Below are positions 1 through 6,894 of a stretch of 13,706 nt of DNA, one piece after another. The stretch is from Alphaproteobacteria bacterium. Its GTDB lineage: Bacteria > Pseudomonadota > Alphaproteobacteria > UBA828. Both the position numbers and the translations under genes were made by a program. How positions within the stretch are numbered: position 1 is the first letter of the stretch; each line of letters begins with the position of its first letter. The notes beneath the pieces were generated by a model. It did no database searches and was not told where the DNA came from. It saw only the letters and a list, made by a program, of their open reading frames with translations. Where the stretch lies: positions 1-13,706 of the forward strand of contig JABJCZ010000001.1 of the NCBI GenBank assembly GCA_018668475.1, given 5' to 3'.

Positions 1-34
1 ACGGGAGGCCGTTCAATGACTTGCATCAACATCC

Positions 35-51
35 AAATTTTCCAAAAATTT
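35..51. promoter_or_regulatory. AT-rich inverted repeat in leader of the first gene
   Basis: A perfect 7-bp inverted repeat (AAATTTT, spacer CCA, AAAATTT) lies in an AT-rich stretch (about 25-80) in front of the first gene, in an otherwise GC-rich window. A TTGCAT at 21-26 with AAAAAT at 44-49 (17-bp spacing) could be a weak promoter overlapping it. A TTAACCAT at 69-76 resembles a half-site of the alphaproteobacterial cell-cycle regulator CtrA. All of this is pattern reading. AT-rich palindromes arise easily by chance, so only the composition change itself is firm. Confidence 0.3.
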
Positions 52-120
52 CATTGTGTATCAATTTATTAACCATTAGAGCCGACTTTGAAGTTGAAAA
101 TTGTCCCAAGTCAGGGGCTT

Positions 121-543
121 ATGCGAAACAACCGGATGGGTTTTCCCGTGTCAAATGTCGTTGAAATCTATATCTGCAATGAGGGTCAGGACCTCAAGCA
201 GGGCAGACTGGAGACCAGCCAGGAAATCGCCAACCGCACTGATGCGGAGGCTGACGCCCAGTATCGCTGCTCCGAAGACAATGCAATTCAAAAAATCGCC
301 TACTATTCCCTTACAGATGAAGGCGACGCCAAAAAGCTCCTGATATACGAAAATCCGCATTTTTCCGGCGCAACCGCGAAAGCAGGCGCCCCGCGCCCAA
401 ATGGAAAAGCCGCACCTTCCGGCGGAAAATCGAACGGGAATGGCGCGGCGACCGCCAAACGCGCCGGCGGCGGCGCGAAACCCAAAGGCAACTGGCTGGT
501 CAATCGACTGATCAACATGGTCACCGAAGAAGTTCCCCGGTAA
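121..543 (+). CDS. Hypothetical small protein with basic Ala/Gly/Lys-rich tail
   Basis: I do not recognise this protein. From the ATG at 121 it has 140 residues. An N-terminal part (about residues 1-80) is mixed polar and hydrophobic, with two cysteines and segments such as NVVEIYICNEG and KIAYYSLTDEG that look like beta strands of a small folded domain. A low-complexity linker follows (about 80-120), rich in Ala, Gly, Lys, Pro and Asn and strongly basic. The protein closes with a short amphipathic segment, NWLVNRLINMVTEEVPR. No signal peptide or membrane helix is evident. The start is uncertain: a TTG at 88 in the same frame adds 11 residues and has a weak TAGAG 6 bases ahead, while the ATG at 121 has AGGGG only 3 bases ahead, and another ATG lies at 136. 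It stands alone, 139 bases before ispG, with an AT-rich leader and a GC hairpin after its stop. A nucleic-acid or partner-binding role for the basic tail would be speculation. Confidence 0.65.
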   Translation: MRNNRMGFPVSNVVEIYICNEGQDLKQGRLETSQEIANRTDAEADAQYRCSEDNAIQKIAYYSLTDEGDAKKLLIYENPHFSGATAKAGAPRPNGKAAPSGGKSNGNGAATAKRAGGGAKPKGNWLVNRLINMVTEEVPR

Positions 544-552
544 TTGACATCA

Positions 553-571
553 GGCGCAATACCGTTGCGCC
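553..571 (+). terminator. GC hairpin after first gene, possible weak terminator
   Basis: A perfect 7-bp stem (GGCGCAA / TTGCGCC) with a 5-base loop (TACCG) starts 10 bases after the stop codon of the first gene. No T-run follows (the next bases are CACCCAGCCACC), so it is not a classical intrinsic terminator. It could be a U-less terminator, a 3' mRNA stabiliser or part of a Rho-dependent end. The rest of the gap up to ispG (572-682) holds an ATATTAACC stretch at 591-599 but no promoter I can call. Confidence 0.4.
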
Positions 572-668
572 CACCCAGCCACCTCTTGCAATATTAACCT
601 GACTCCACGCGGGCTGTTTCGTCTGCGGACTGTGTGCTATTCAGGCCCCGGCTCTGAAATTGCCCCAC

Positions 669-672
669 GGAG
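669..672 (+). promoter_or_regulatory. Ribosome binding site that decides the ispG start
   Basis: GGAG sits 10 bases before the ATG at 683. The frame is open from a GTG at 632, but that GTG has no comparable site ahead. The protein from 683 begins just before the QRR...VRVG stretch, as E. coli IspG does, so 683 is preferred. Confidence 0.6.
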
Positions 673-682
673 TTCGGCGAAA

Positions 683-1930
683 ATGACCCATATCCCAGGC
701 GCTGCTCAGCGCCGTGCCAGCATTGGCGTGCGTGTAGGCCCATATCAAATTGGCGGTGACGCCCCGGTCGTCGTGCAATCGATGACCAACACCGACACGG
801 CAGACGTGGACTCGACCACGGCCCAGGTCAAGGCACTCGCAGAAGCGGGGTCAGAACTCGTACGATTGACGGTCAATACCGCAGAGGCCGCCGAAGCGGT
901 GCCCCACATTCGTGATCGGCTGGACGCGCTGGGTTGCGCCGTCCCCCTGATCGGCGACTTCCATTACAACGGCCACACCTTGCTGACCGACACGCCGGCT
1001 TGTGCTGAGGCGCTGGCAAAATACCGGATCAACCCGGGGAACGTCGGGTTCCGAGAGAAACGTGATCGCCAGTTCCAGACCATGATCGAGGTCGCGATCA
1101 AATACGACCGCCCGGTACGCATCGGGGTTAACTGGGGCAGCCTTGACCAGGATTTGCTGGCCGGGATGATGGACGAAAACGCCAAACTGCCTGAGCCGAA
1201 GGACGCCCAGGCGATGATGCGCGAGGCGTTGATCGAATCCGCACTGCGTAGCGCTGCAATGGCCGAAGAAATTGGCCTCGGCGCCAACCGCATCGTCATC
1301 TCATGCAAGGTGTCGCAGGTGCAGGACCTGATAGCTGTTTATGGCGACCTGGCTGACCGGTGCAAATATGCGCTGCATCTAGGGCTCACCGAAGCCGGCA
1401 TGGGGTCCAAGGGAATCGTCGCATCTACCGCCGCCATCGGCACGCTCCTGCAACAGGGGATCGGCGATACCATCCGGATATCACTCACGCCTGAACCAGG
1501 CGGCGACCGGACACGAGAGGTAATCGTCGCACAGGAAATTCTGCAGACAATGGGGTTCCGAGCCTTTGTGCCCATGGTGACCGCATGCCCCGGATGCGGG
1601 CGGACCACCAGCACGGTCTTTCAGGGGCTCGCCGACAAGATTCAGACCTACGTACGCGAGAAAATGCCCGAGTGGGAGAGCCACTATGAAGGGGTTGAGA
1701 ACATGCAGCTCGCCGTCATGGGGTGCATCGTCAACGGCCCCGGCGAGAGCAAACACGCGAACATCGGCATCAGCCTGCCCGGCACGGGAGAAGCACCCGC
1801 AGCACCGGTTTTCATCGATGGCGAGAAAAAAATGACCCTGCGCGGTGACGGCATCGCCGAAGAATTTCATCAGATCGTTGACGATTACGTCGCCAGCACT
1901 TACCCGAAGCGCAGCGCCGAAGCACGCTGA
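683..1930 (+). CDS. ispG: 4-hydroxy-3-methylbut-2-en-1-yl diphosphate synthase
   Basis: IspG (GcpE) is the cytosolic iron-sulfur enzyme that reductively opens the cyclic diphosphate MEcPP to HMBPP in the MEP route to isoprenoids. The protein has 415 residues. The N-terminal TIM-barrel part carries the family segments [22 protein letters not shown] and LIGDFHYNG. The C-terminal [4Fe-4S] domain has C302 and C305 in ACPGCGRT, C348 in GCIVNGPGE, and E355, matching the three cysteines and one glutamate that hold the cluster in the family. About 43 residues separate the second and third cysteines, against 32 in E. coli. The insertion ([15 protein letters not shown] region) is the form I associate with alphaproteobacteria. 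The longer frame from GTG 632 would add 17 residues of non-family sequence. It lies 146 bases ahead of the liv cluster and has no functional link to it that I can see. Confidence 0.97.
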   Translation: MTHIPGAAQRRASIGVRVGPYQIGGDAPVVVQSMTNTDTADVDSTTAQVKALAEAGSELVRLTVNTAEAAEAVPHIRDRLDALGCAVPLIGDFHYNGHTLLTDTPACAEALAKYRINPGNVGFREKRDRQFQTMIEVAIKYDRPVRIGVNWGSLDQDLLAGMMDENAKLPEPKDAQAMMREALIESALRSAAMAEEIGLGANRIVISCKVSQVQDLIAVYGDLADRCKYALHLGLTEAGMGSKGIVASTAAIGTLLQQGIGDTIRISLTPEPGGDRTREVIVAQEILQTMGFRAFVPMVTACPGCGRTTSTVFQGLADKIQTYVREKMPEWESHYEGVENMQLAVMGCIVNGPGESKHANIGISLPGTGEAPAAPVFIDGEKKMTLRGDGIAEEFHQIVDDYVASTYPKRSAEAR

Positions 1931-1933
1931 GCA

Positions 1934-2049
1934 GCGACCCTGCACCGCATTGTCCGCAGCGACAGGTTGTCGGGCCAACGCCTTTTCCAAGTATTCTGAT
2001 GTGATACTGTCGTGGCTCAGGGTCGCATCAGCCGGATAATAAGCGACCC
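1934..2049 (+). promoter_or_regulatory. Candidate leader/promoter region of the liv cluster with competing repeats
   Basis: The gap between ispG and livG holds several repeats. AGTAT-N9-ATACT (1990-2008) is an operator-like inverted repeat. CAGGGTCGC (2018-2026) can pair with GCGACCCTG at 1934-1942 (9 bp) or, through its GGGTCGC part (2020-2026), with GCGACCC at 2043-2049 (7 bp, 16-base loop). The second stem ends 8 bases before the livG ribosome binding site. A small stem CGACA-GGT-TGTCG lies at 1960-1972. Possible promoter hexamers are weak (TTGTCG 1967-1972 with TATTCT 1992-1997, or GATACT at 2003-2008), so no promoter is called with confidence. The repeats are seen directly; any regulatory role is inference. 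Confidence 0.3.
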
Positions 2050-2057
2050 GTATTGCA

Positions 2058-2063
2058 GGGAGG
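2058..2063 (+). promoter_or_regulatory. Ribosome binding site of livG
   Basis: GGGAGG (within AGGGAGGTGG, 2057-2066) precedes the ATG at 2077. An in-frame TTG at 2053 lies ahead of and partly against this site, so it cannot be the main start. Confidence 0.6.
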
Positions 2064-2076
2064 TGGGCGGCTAGCC

Positions 2077-2883
2077 ATGGCACCCCTACTTGAGGTTCAG
2101 GGCCTCAGCCTCGCGTTTGGCGGCGTGCAGGCGCTGGACAACGTTTCGCTGGATGTTGAAGAAGGCAGCATTACTGCCGTTATCGGCCCCAATGGCGCCG
2201 GCAAAACCAGCCTGTTCAATACTATTTCCGGGTTTTACCGCCCCCAAACCGGCCGTATTTTGCTGGAGGGGACCGACATTACCCACCGTCCGCCGCCCAA
2301 ACGCGCGGCCCTTGGCCTCGCCCGGACGTTTCAGAACATCGCCCTGTTTCGCGGTATGACCGTGCTCGACAACATCAAACTCGGCCAGCATGTTCATATG
2401 AAGACCGGCTTGCTGGCCGCCGGGCTCTACCTCGGCTGGGCACAGCGCGAGGAGATTGCGCTGCGCGAAGAGATTGAGCACGACGTGATCGATTTTCTGG
2501 AAATTGACCACATCCGCAATGCACCCGTGGCCGCCCTGCCCTACGGCCTGCAAAAGCGGGTGGAGTTGGCCCGGGCGCTGGCCATGAAACCCCGCCTGCT
2601 GTTACTCGATGAGCCGGTCGCCGGCATGAACCGCGAAGAGACAGAGGACATGGCGCGCTTCATTCTTGATGTCCGAGAGGAACGCGGCATCACGGTGTTG
2701 CTGGTCGAGCACGACATGGATGTCGTGATGGACATCTCTGATCATGTGGCAGTGCTCAACTTCGGGCGTGAAATTGGCGCCGGCAGCCCGGCAGCCGTAC
2801 GGGATATGCCCGCCGTCATCGAGGCCTATCTCGGTCACGCCGACGCAGAGGCCGATATGCCGGGCGCGAGCGGAGCCAGCTAA
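2077..2883 (+). CDS. livG: HAAT-family ABC transporter ATP-binding protein, LivG type
   Basis: One of the two ATPases that drive a branched-chain-amino-acid-type (HAAT) importer from the cytoplasmic face. The protein has 268 residues, the usual LivG length. Walker A is GPNGAGKT at 37-44 with K43. The Q-loop region reads ARTFQNIALF. The signature is LPYGLQKR (154-161), the degenerate form LivG proteins carry in place of LSGGQ. Walker B is RLLLLDEP with D178 and E179. The H-loop histidine is H212 in LVEHDMDVV. The LivG-specific insertion between the Q-loop and the signature (HMKTGLLAAGLYLGWAQREE) is present. The stop overlaps the livH start (TAATG), pointing to translational coupling. It is the first gene of the transporter cluster. 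The substrate cannot be read from the ATPase. Confidence 0.95.
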   Translation: MAPLLEVQGLSLAFGGVQALDNVSLDVEEGSITAVIGPNGAGKTSLFNTISGFYRPQTGRILLEGTDITHRPPPKRAALGLARTFQNIALFRGMTVLDNIKLGQHVHMKTGLLAAGLYLGWAQREEIALREEIEHDVIDFLEIDHIRNAPVAALPYGLQKRVELARALAMKPRLLLLDEPVAGMNREETEDMARFILDVREERGITVLLVEHDMDVVMDISDHVAVLNFGREIGAGSPAAVRDMPAVIEAYLGHADAEADMPGASGAS

Positions 2884-3755
2884 TGGACTTCTTCCTCGAA
2901 GTCTCGCTGGTTGGCCTCGCGATTGGTGGGGTCTACGCGCTGGTCGCAGTGGGCTACGTGCTGGTGTACCGAACCACCCACGTCATCAATTTTGCGCACG
3001 GCAACATGATGATGTTCGGCGCCTACTTCTATTTCACCTTCGCCGAACTGCTCGGCCTCCACTGGACAATTTCCATCGTACTGACCGTGATTGCAGCAGC
3101 CGGTCTGGGCGCCGGAATCGAGCGGGTAGCATTGCGGCCATTGCTTGGCCGACCGGCCATTTCGATCGTGATGGTCACGGTAGGCATTGCCTCAATATTG
3201 CATGGCGCGGCCCAACTCATCTGGACGGCGGGAGATTTTTTCCTGCCGCCAATTTTTCCGGATTTGCCGATCGTCATCGACGAGATGTATATCCCGGCGA
3301 ACACGGGCTACGGGTTTCTGGTTGCTTTGGGTGCCATTGGCGGCTTTCTGCTGCTGTTCCGCTTTACCCGCAGTGGCGTCGCTATGCGCGCCACCGCCAG
3401 CGACCAGATTGCGGCAACGACCATGGGTATCAACGTGCCGGCGATGTTCAGCCTGACCTGGGTCTACGCCTCCATAACGGCCGCTCTCGCTGGTGTCGTC
3501 GTTGGCTCTATCACGACGCTCAACCCGTCAATGGGATTGATCGGCCTGAGTGTGCTCGCGGTAGTCATCCTGGGCGGAATGGACAGTGTTATCGGGGCGG
3601 TCGCGGCGGGCCTGATTGTCGGGTGGATTGAAGCGTTGACCGGTTTTTACATCGGCGGCGCCTTCAAGGACGTGGTGCCCTTTGTTGTGCTGCTGGCGAT
3701 TCTTATCGTTCGCCCGCATGGTCTGTTCGGCACGCCCGAAATCGAGCGGCTGTAG
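2883..3755 (+). CDS. livH: HAAT-family ABC transporter permease, LivH type
   Basis: An inner-membrane permease that forms half of the translocation path with LivM. It has 290 residues and is very hydrophobic, with about eight membrane segments. The N-terminal family signature reads GLAIGGVYALVAVGYVLVYR, followed by VINFAHGNMMMFGAY (INFAHG at 35-40). The cytoplasmic coupling loop carrying ATASDQIAATTMGINV (ending near residue 185) is the part expected to dock on an ATPase. The C-terminus VRPHGLFGTPEIERL is also typical of LivH. The start ATG shares its first base with the livG stop, and livM follows after 9 bases. Confidence 0.95.
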   Translation: MDFFLEVSLVGLAIGGVYALVAVGYVLVYRTTHVINFAHGNMMMFGAYFYFTFAELLGLHWTISIVLTVIAAAGLGAGIERVALRPLLGRPAISIVMVTVGIASILHGAAQLIWTAGDFFLPPIFPDLPIVIDEMYIPANTGYGFLVALGAIGGFLLLFRFTRSGVAMRATASDQIAATTMGINVPAMFSLTWVYASITAALAGVVVGSITTLNPSMGLIGLSVLAVVILGGMDSVIGAVAAGLIVGWIEALTGFYIGGAFKDVVPFVVLLAILIVRPHGLFGTPEIERL

Positions 3756-3764
3756 GTACCGGGC

Positions 3765-4799
3765 ATGCTGATTGGCAACTTCAAGGAACGCTACGAAGCT
3801 GACGAGGCCATATTTCGCACCACGCGAAGTCGGGTGTGGCTGGGCATAGCTGTCGCACTCATTGTGGCGTTTCCGTTCGTCGGCAACTCGTACCACCTCT
3901 ATATGGCAGGGTTGATTGGCATCAATATCATCGCCGCAACCGGCATTAATATTCTGACCGGCTACACGGGCCTTATTTCTCTGGGCCACGCCGCTTTTAT
4001 GGGGGTGGGCGCCTATACGGTGGCGTGGCTTTCCAACAATGTCGGGCTGCCGTTCTATATCTGTTTGCCCCTGGGTGGCCTGGTCGCAGCTGCGGTGGGT
4101 GTTGTCGTCGGCATCCCATCTTTACGCATAAAAGGGCTCTACCTCGCAATTGCGACATTGGCTGCCCAGTTTATTCTCGGCTTCGTATTCAATGAGTGGG
4201 AACCGGTGACCGGCGGAGGCCGGGGCACCTCGCTGGCCGCTGCCGAGATCGGCGGTATCGTCCTCGACACCGAGTTCGAGCTGTACTGGCTGATCGTCGT
4301 TGTCATGGTATTGGCGCTCCTATTCGCTCGGAATTTGTTCCGCACACGTGTCGGGCGCGCCTTTATTGCGGTGCGCGACCGGGACATTTCAGCCGAGGTC
4401 ATGGGCATTAATCTGCTCCGCACGAAATTGACCGCGTTTGCGCTCAGCTCGTTCTATGCCGGGCTTGCGGGCGGGTTGATGGCGTATTTTTTCAAGGTGG
4501 TCTCCCCCGAGCAATATACCTTCAGTGTGTCCATATTTATGCTCGCCGCCGTCGTGGTCGGCGGCATGGGCACTATTCTCGGTGGCATTCTTGGGGCTAT
4601 CTTTATGACTCTGATACCGGAGATACTGGGAGAAATAACCCAGATCTTCGGCGCGGGCGCCGTCGCGATGCTGTCATCCGCTCGGGAAGTGGTGTTCGGG
4701 TTATTGATTGTCGGGTTTCTGGTGTTCGAGCCGAGAGGACTGGCCCAGATCTGGAAACGAATAAAAAGGGTTTACGAAATCTGGCCGTTCCGCACTTGA
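3765..4799 (+). CDS. livM: HAAT-family ABC transporter permease, LivM type
   Basis: The second permease of the importer, 344 residues. An N-terminal cytoplasmic stretch (YEADEAIFRTTRSR) leads into the first membrane segment near residue 24, as is common in LivM relatives. The family signature TGYTGLISLGHAAF lies at 65-78, and the loop VRDRDISAEVMGIN at about 203-216 is the ATPase-coupling segment. A polar GGGRGTS stretch sits mid-protein. The end reads VFEPRGLAQIWKRIKRVYEIWPF, the normal LivM ending. About eight or more membrane segments are expected. The last codons and the stop lie inside a strong hairpin (4784-4808) that separates this gene from the binding-protein gene. Confidence 0.95.
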   Translation: MLIGNFKERYEADEAIFRTTRSRVWLGIAVALIVAFPFVGNSYHLYMAGLIGINIIAATGINILTGYTGLISLGHAAFMGVGAYTVAWLSNNVGLPFYICLPLGGLVAAAVGVVVGIPSLRIKGLYLAIATLAAQFILGFVFNEWEPVTGGGRGTSLAAAEIGGIVLDTEFELYWLIVVVMVLALLFARNLFRTRVGRAFIAVRDRDISAEVMGINLLRTKLTAFALSSFYAGLAGGLMAYFFKVVSPEQYTFSVSIFMLAAVVVGGMGTILGGILGAIFMTLIPEILGEITQIFGAGAVAMLSSAREVVFGLLIVGFLVFEPRGLAQIWKRIKRVYEIWPFRT

Positions 4800-4808
4800 C
4801 GGAACGGC
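4784..4808 (+). promoter_or_regulatory. Intercistronic hairpin spanning the livM stop codon
   Basis: A perfect 9-bp stem, GCCGTTCCG (4784-4792) and CGGAACGGC (4800-4808), closes a 7-base loop CACTTGA that contains the livM stop codon TGA. It ends 7 bases before the livK ribosome binding site. No T-run follows, so it is not a standard terminator. In other transporter operons, hairpins between permease and binding-protein genes slow exonuclease decay or set unequal expression. That role here is inference. Confidence 0.55.
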
Positions 4809-4815
4809 AACAACA

Positions 4816-4821
4816 GGGAGG
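4816..4821 (+). promoter_or_regulatory. Ribosome binding site supporting a GTG start for livK
   Basis: GGGAGG, 5 bases ahead of the GTG at 4827. This is one of the strongest sites in the window and fits a highly expressed periplasmic protein. It supports the non-ATG start, which gives a complete signal peptide. Confidence 0.65.
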
Positions 4822-4826
4822 ACGCC

Positions 4827-6044
4827 GTGACTGATATATCGTTGAGCCAAAGGATTCTTCGAATTTCGCGCCGCGCTGCGCTTGGCTGTGCACTTGCCGC
4901 AACACTCGGTTTTGCCGCCAGCGTCAGCACCGGAGCCGCTCACGCAGACGATGAAATCGTCTGGGGTGCATCAATGCCCTTGACCGGGCCGTTCGCCAAA
5001 GCCGGGGTGCTTGGGGAAAAAGGCCTGCGGGCGTTTATCGGCTATACCAACGCCACCGGTGGCATTAACGGCCGGCAGATCAAATTGATCGCAGAAGATA
5101 GCGGCTACGTGCCTGACAAGGCCCTCGCCATCTTCAAACAGGTGATGGCATCCGACGAAAAAGCTGTCGTCTTCTACGGCGACAGCACGGGTTTTTCCAA
5201 ACTCGTCGCGCCAGAACTCAACGATCGCTACAAAATATTGGTCGGCGGCACCTCATTCGCGACCGACCTGACCGACGAGGCGGCACATCCGTTCCAGTTC
5301 ATGCCAGGTCCGTCCTATGCCGATCAGATTGGTATTCTGCTCAAGTACATTTCAGATAATGCCGGCGGCAAAACGCCTCGGGTCGCCCTGTTTTATTCCA
5401 ATACGGAATTTGGCCGGGATCCGATTGCGTCCGCCAGAGCGACCGCTGCAAAACTCGGAATCGAGATTGTTGAAGAGATCGAGACCAAACCCGCCGGTGT
5501 TGATGTGGCACCTGAGGTCATTAAGCTGCGTCGCGCAAAACCTGATTACGTGATCTTCCACGGGTTTGTGACCAGCGTCTGGCCCGAGGTGATGAAACAG
5601 TCGCTGCAGTCCGGCGTGAAAGCCATGTTCATGGGTACCTTCTGGGCCATGGAACCGGCAATCATCAAAAAAATGGGCCCGCTGGCCGATCATTACATGG
5701 GCGTCTTCCCCTATCGCTACTATTGGGACCAAGCAGAGTCGTCGACCCTGCAGACCATGGCGGCTGTCACCAAAGCGCCATACCTCCCGACATACTTTGT
5801 GCAGACCTGGTTCTCGGGAATGATTTTCGCCGAAACCATCAAGCGCACCCTTGATGCCGGCAAACCACTAACCGGCGAAAACCTGAAAGCCGCCTTCAAC
5901 AGCCTGCAAAACTGGGATACAGGCGGATTGATCGGCGTGCCCGTGTCGGTGCGAAACAACTCCATTCCGGTTGGTCGTATCTACAAAGGCAACTCGGCAA
6001 CCGGAAGTCTGGATGCCGTTTCCGACTGGATCGTTCTCGAGTAG
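4827..6044 (+). CDS. livK: Periplasmic substrate-binding protein of HAAT-type ABC transporter
   Basis: The periplasmic receptor that captures the substrate for the LivHM-LivGF complex. It has 405 residues. An N-terminal signal peptide has a basic start (QRILRISRR), a hydrophobic stretch and a likely cleavage after A40 (GAAHA / DDE). The SRRAAL stretch resembles a twin-arginine motif but lacks the usual phenylalanine. The mature protein has the Peripla_BP_6 layout: VWGASMPLTGPFAKAG near its start, GGINGRQIKLIAEDSGY, then VFYGDSTGFSKLVAPELN and LVGGTSFAT lining the expected ligand cleft. It lies between livM and livF. The livK symbol is family-level only: the neighbouring acyl-CoA ligases and beta-oxidation genes make a carboxylic acid ligand as likely as an amino acid. 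The GTG start is well supported by the site at 4816. Confidence 0.92.
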   Translation: MTDISLSQRILRISRRAALGCALAATLGFAASVSTGAAHADDEIVWGASMPLTGPFAKAGVLGEKGLRAFIGYTNATGGINGRQIKLIAEDSGYVPDKALAIFKQVMASDEKAVVFYGDSTGFSKLVAPELNDRYKILVGGTSFATDLTDEAAHPFQFMPGPSYADQIGILLKYISDNAGGKTPRVALFYSNTEFGRDPIASARATAAKLGIEIVEEIETKPAGVDVAPEVIKLRRAKPDYVIFHGFVTSVWPEVMKQSLQSGVKAMFMGTFWAMEPAIIKKMGPLADHYMGVFPYRYYWDQAESSTLQTMAAVTKAPYLPTYFVQTWFSGMIFAETIKRTLDAGKPLTGENLKAAFNSLQNWDTGGLIGVPVSVRNNSIPVGRIYKGNSATGSLDAVSDWIVLE

Positions 6045-6086
6045 TCGGGGGACCGGGAATAGAGCAAGAGAAGGGGCTGCGCGGCG

Positions 6087-6887
6087 TTGGCGACCGTACT
6101 CGAGGTCAACAACATCGAGGTAGTGTATCAGCACACGGTTCAGGTGCTGCGCGGCCTCTCCCTCTCTGTACCTGAGGGCGCGGTGGTCGCCCTGCTGGGT
6201 GCCAATGGCGCCGGCAAGACCACCACATTGAAAGCCGTCTCCGGCCTGCTGCCATTTGAAAACGGCGCAGTGGCCTCCGGCAACATCACTTTTTTTGGTG
6301 ACGACATCGCGCGATCGGCACCGCACGACCTTGTGCGGCGTGGGTTGTTTCACGTCATGGAAGGGCGCCGGGTATTCGAAGACCTGAGCGTCGAGGAAAA
6401 CCTGTTGGCCGCAACCTATGCCTCCAGCAACCGCCAAACGGCAAAGGCCTACGACGAGGTATATGGATATTTCCCGCGACTGGCCGAGCGGCGCCGGCAG
6501 AAGGCAGGCTACCTTTCGGGAGGAGAGCAGCAAATGCTGGCTATCGGTCGGGCGCTGGTCGCTGAACCCAAAGTCATGCTGCTCGATGAGCCGTCGCTTG
6601 GGCTGGCACCACTGCTGGTGCAGGAAATTTTTGACGTGATCACCCGCATCAACCGCGACCGGGGTGTCGCAATACTATTGGTCGAGCAAAATGCGACGCT
6701 GGCGCTTGAAGTCGCCAGCTACGGCTATATCGTCGAAAATGGGCGGGTGGTCATTGACGGGCCGGTGGAAACACTGAAAGCCGACCGGGACGTTCGCGAA
6801 TTTTATCTGGGACTTGGCAGCCATGGCAGCGCGCGAAGTTTTCGCGACGTCAAACATTACCGGCGCCGCAAGCGCTGGCTTTCGTAG
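6087..6887 (+). CDS. livF: HAAT-family ABC transporter ATP-binding protein, LivF type
   Basis: The second ATPase of the importer, 266 residues. Walker A is GANGAGKTT at 38-46 (K44), the signature is LSGGEQQ at 143-149, Walker B is VMLLDEP with D167 and E168, and the switch region reads LLVEQNA, where LivF has Q in place of the usual H-loop histidine. The start is a TTG with AAGGGG 10 bases ahead; it gives ATVLEVNNIEV, the normal LivF beginning, so the non-ATG start is credible. Most LivF proteins end soon after the REFYLG motif. This one continues with about 20 residues ending in a very basic tail (KHYRRRKRWLS). I recall such tails in LivF proteins next to acyl-CoA ligase genes. The ligase gene follows after 7 bases. 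Confidence 0.94.
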   Translation: MATVLEVNNIEVVYQHTVQVLRGLSLSVPEGAVVALLGANGAGKTTTLKAVSGLLPFENGAVASGNITFFGDDIARSAPHDLVRRGLFHVMEGRRVFEDLSVEENLLAATYASSNRQTAKAYDEVYGYFPRLAERRRQKAGYLSGGEQQMLAIGRALVAEPKVMLLDEPSLGLAPLLVQEIFDVITRINRDRGVAILLVEQNATLALEVASYGYIVENGRVVIDGPVETLKADRDVREFYLGLGSHGSARSFRDVKHYRRRKRWLS

Positions 6888-6894
6888 TGCCGCC

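Noticed and set aside
1481..2083. Minus-strand open frame of 200 codons antisense to ispG
   Set aside because: It overlaps the well-supported ispG over most of its length, matches no family I know, and is explained by codon bias of the gene on the other strand.
2744..3631. Plus-strand open frame of 295 codons across livG and livH
   Set aside because: Arg/Cys/Trp-rich translation in a shifted frame over two confident genes; no membrane or domain pattern.
4784..4808. Intrinsic transcription terminator after livM
   Set aside because: The stem is strong but no T-run follows, and livK and livF continue the same operon logic.
4878..4889. Possible lipoprotein box (ALGC) in the livK signal peptide
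   Set aside because: The hydrophobic stretch before the cysteine is too short, the -3 position is not leucine-like, and a good AHA cleavage site lies further on.
5868..6533. Minus-strand open frame of 221 codons across livK end and livF start
   Set aside because: It spans two confident + strand genes and has no recognisable domain or ribosome binding site.
6814..6894. Upstream ATG giving a 27-residue extension of the first ligase
   Set aside because: It lies inside livF, adds sequence unlike the family N-terminus, and the ATG at 6895 aligns with usual starts.
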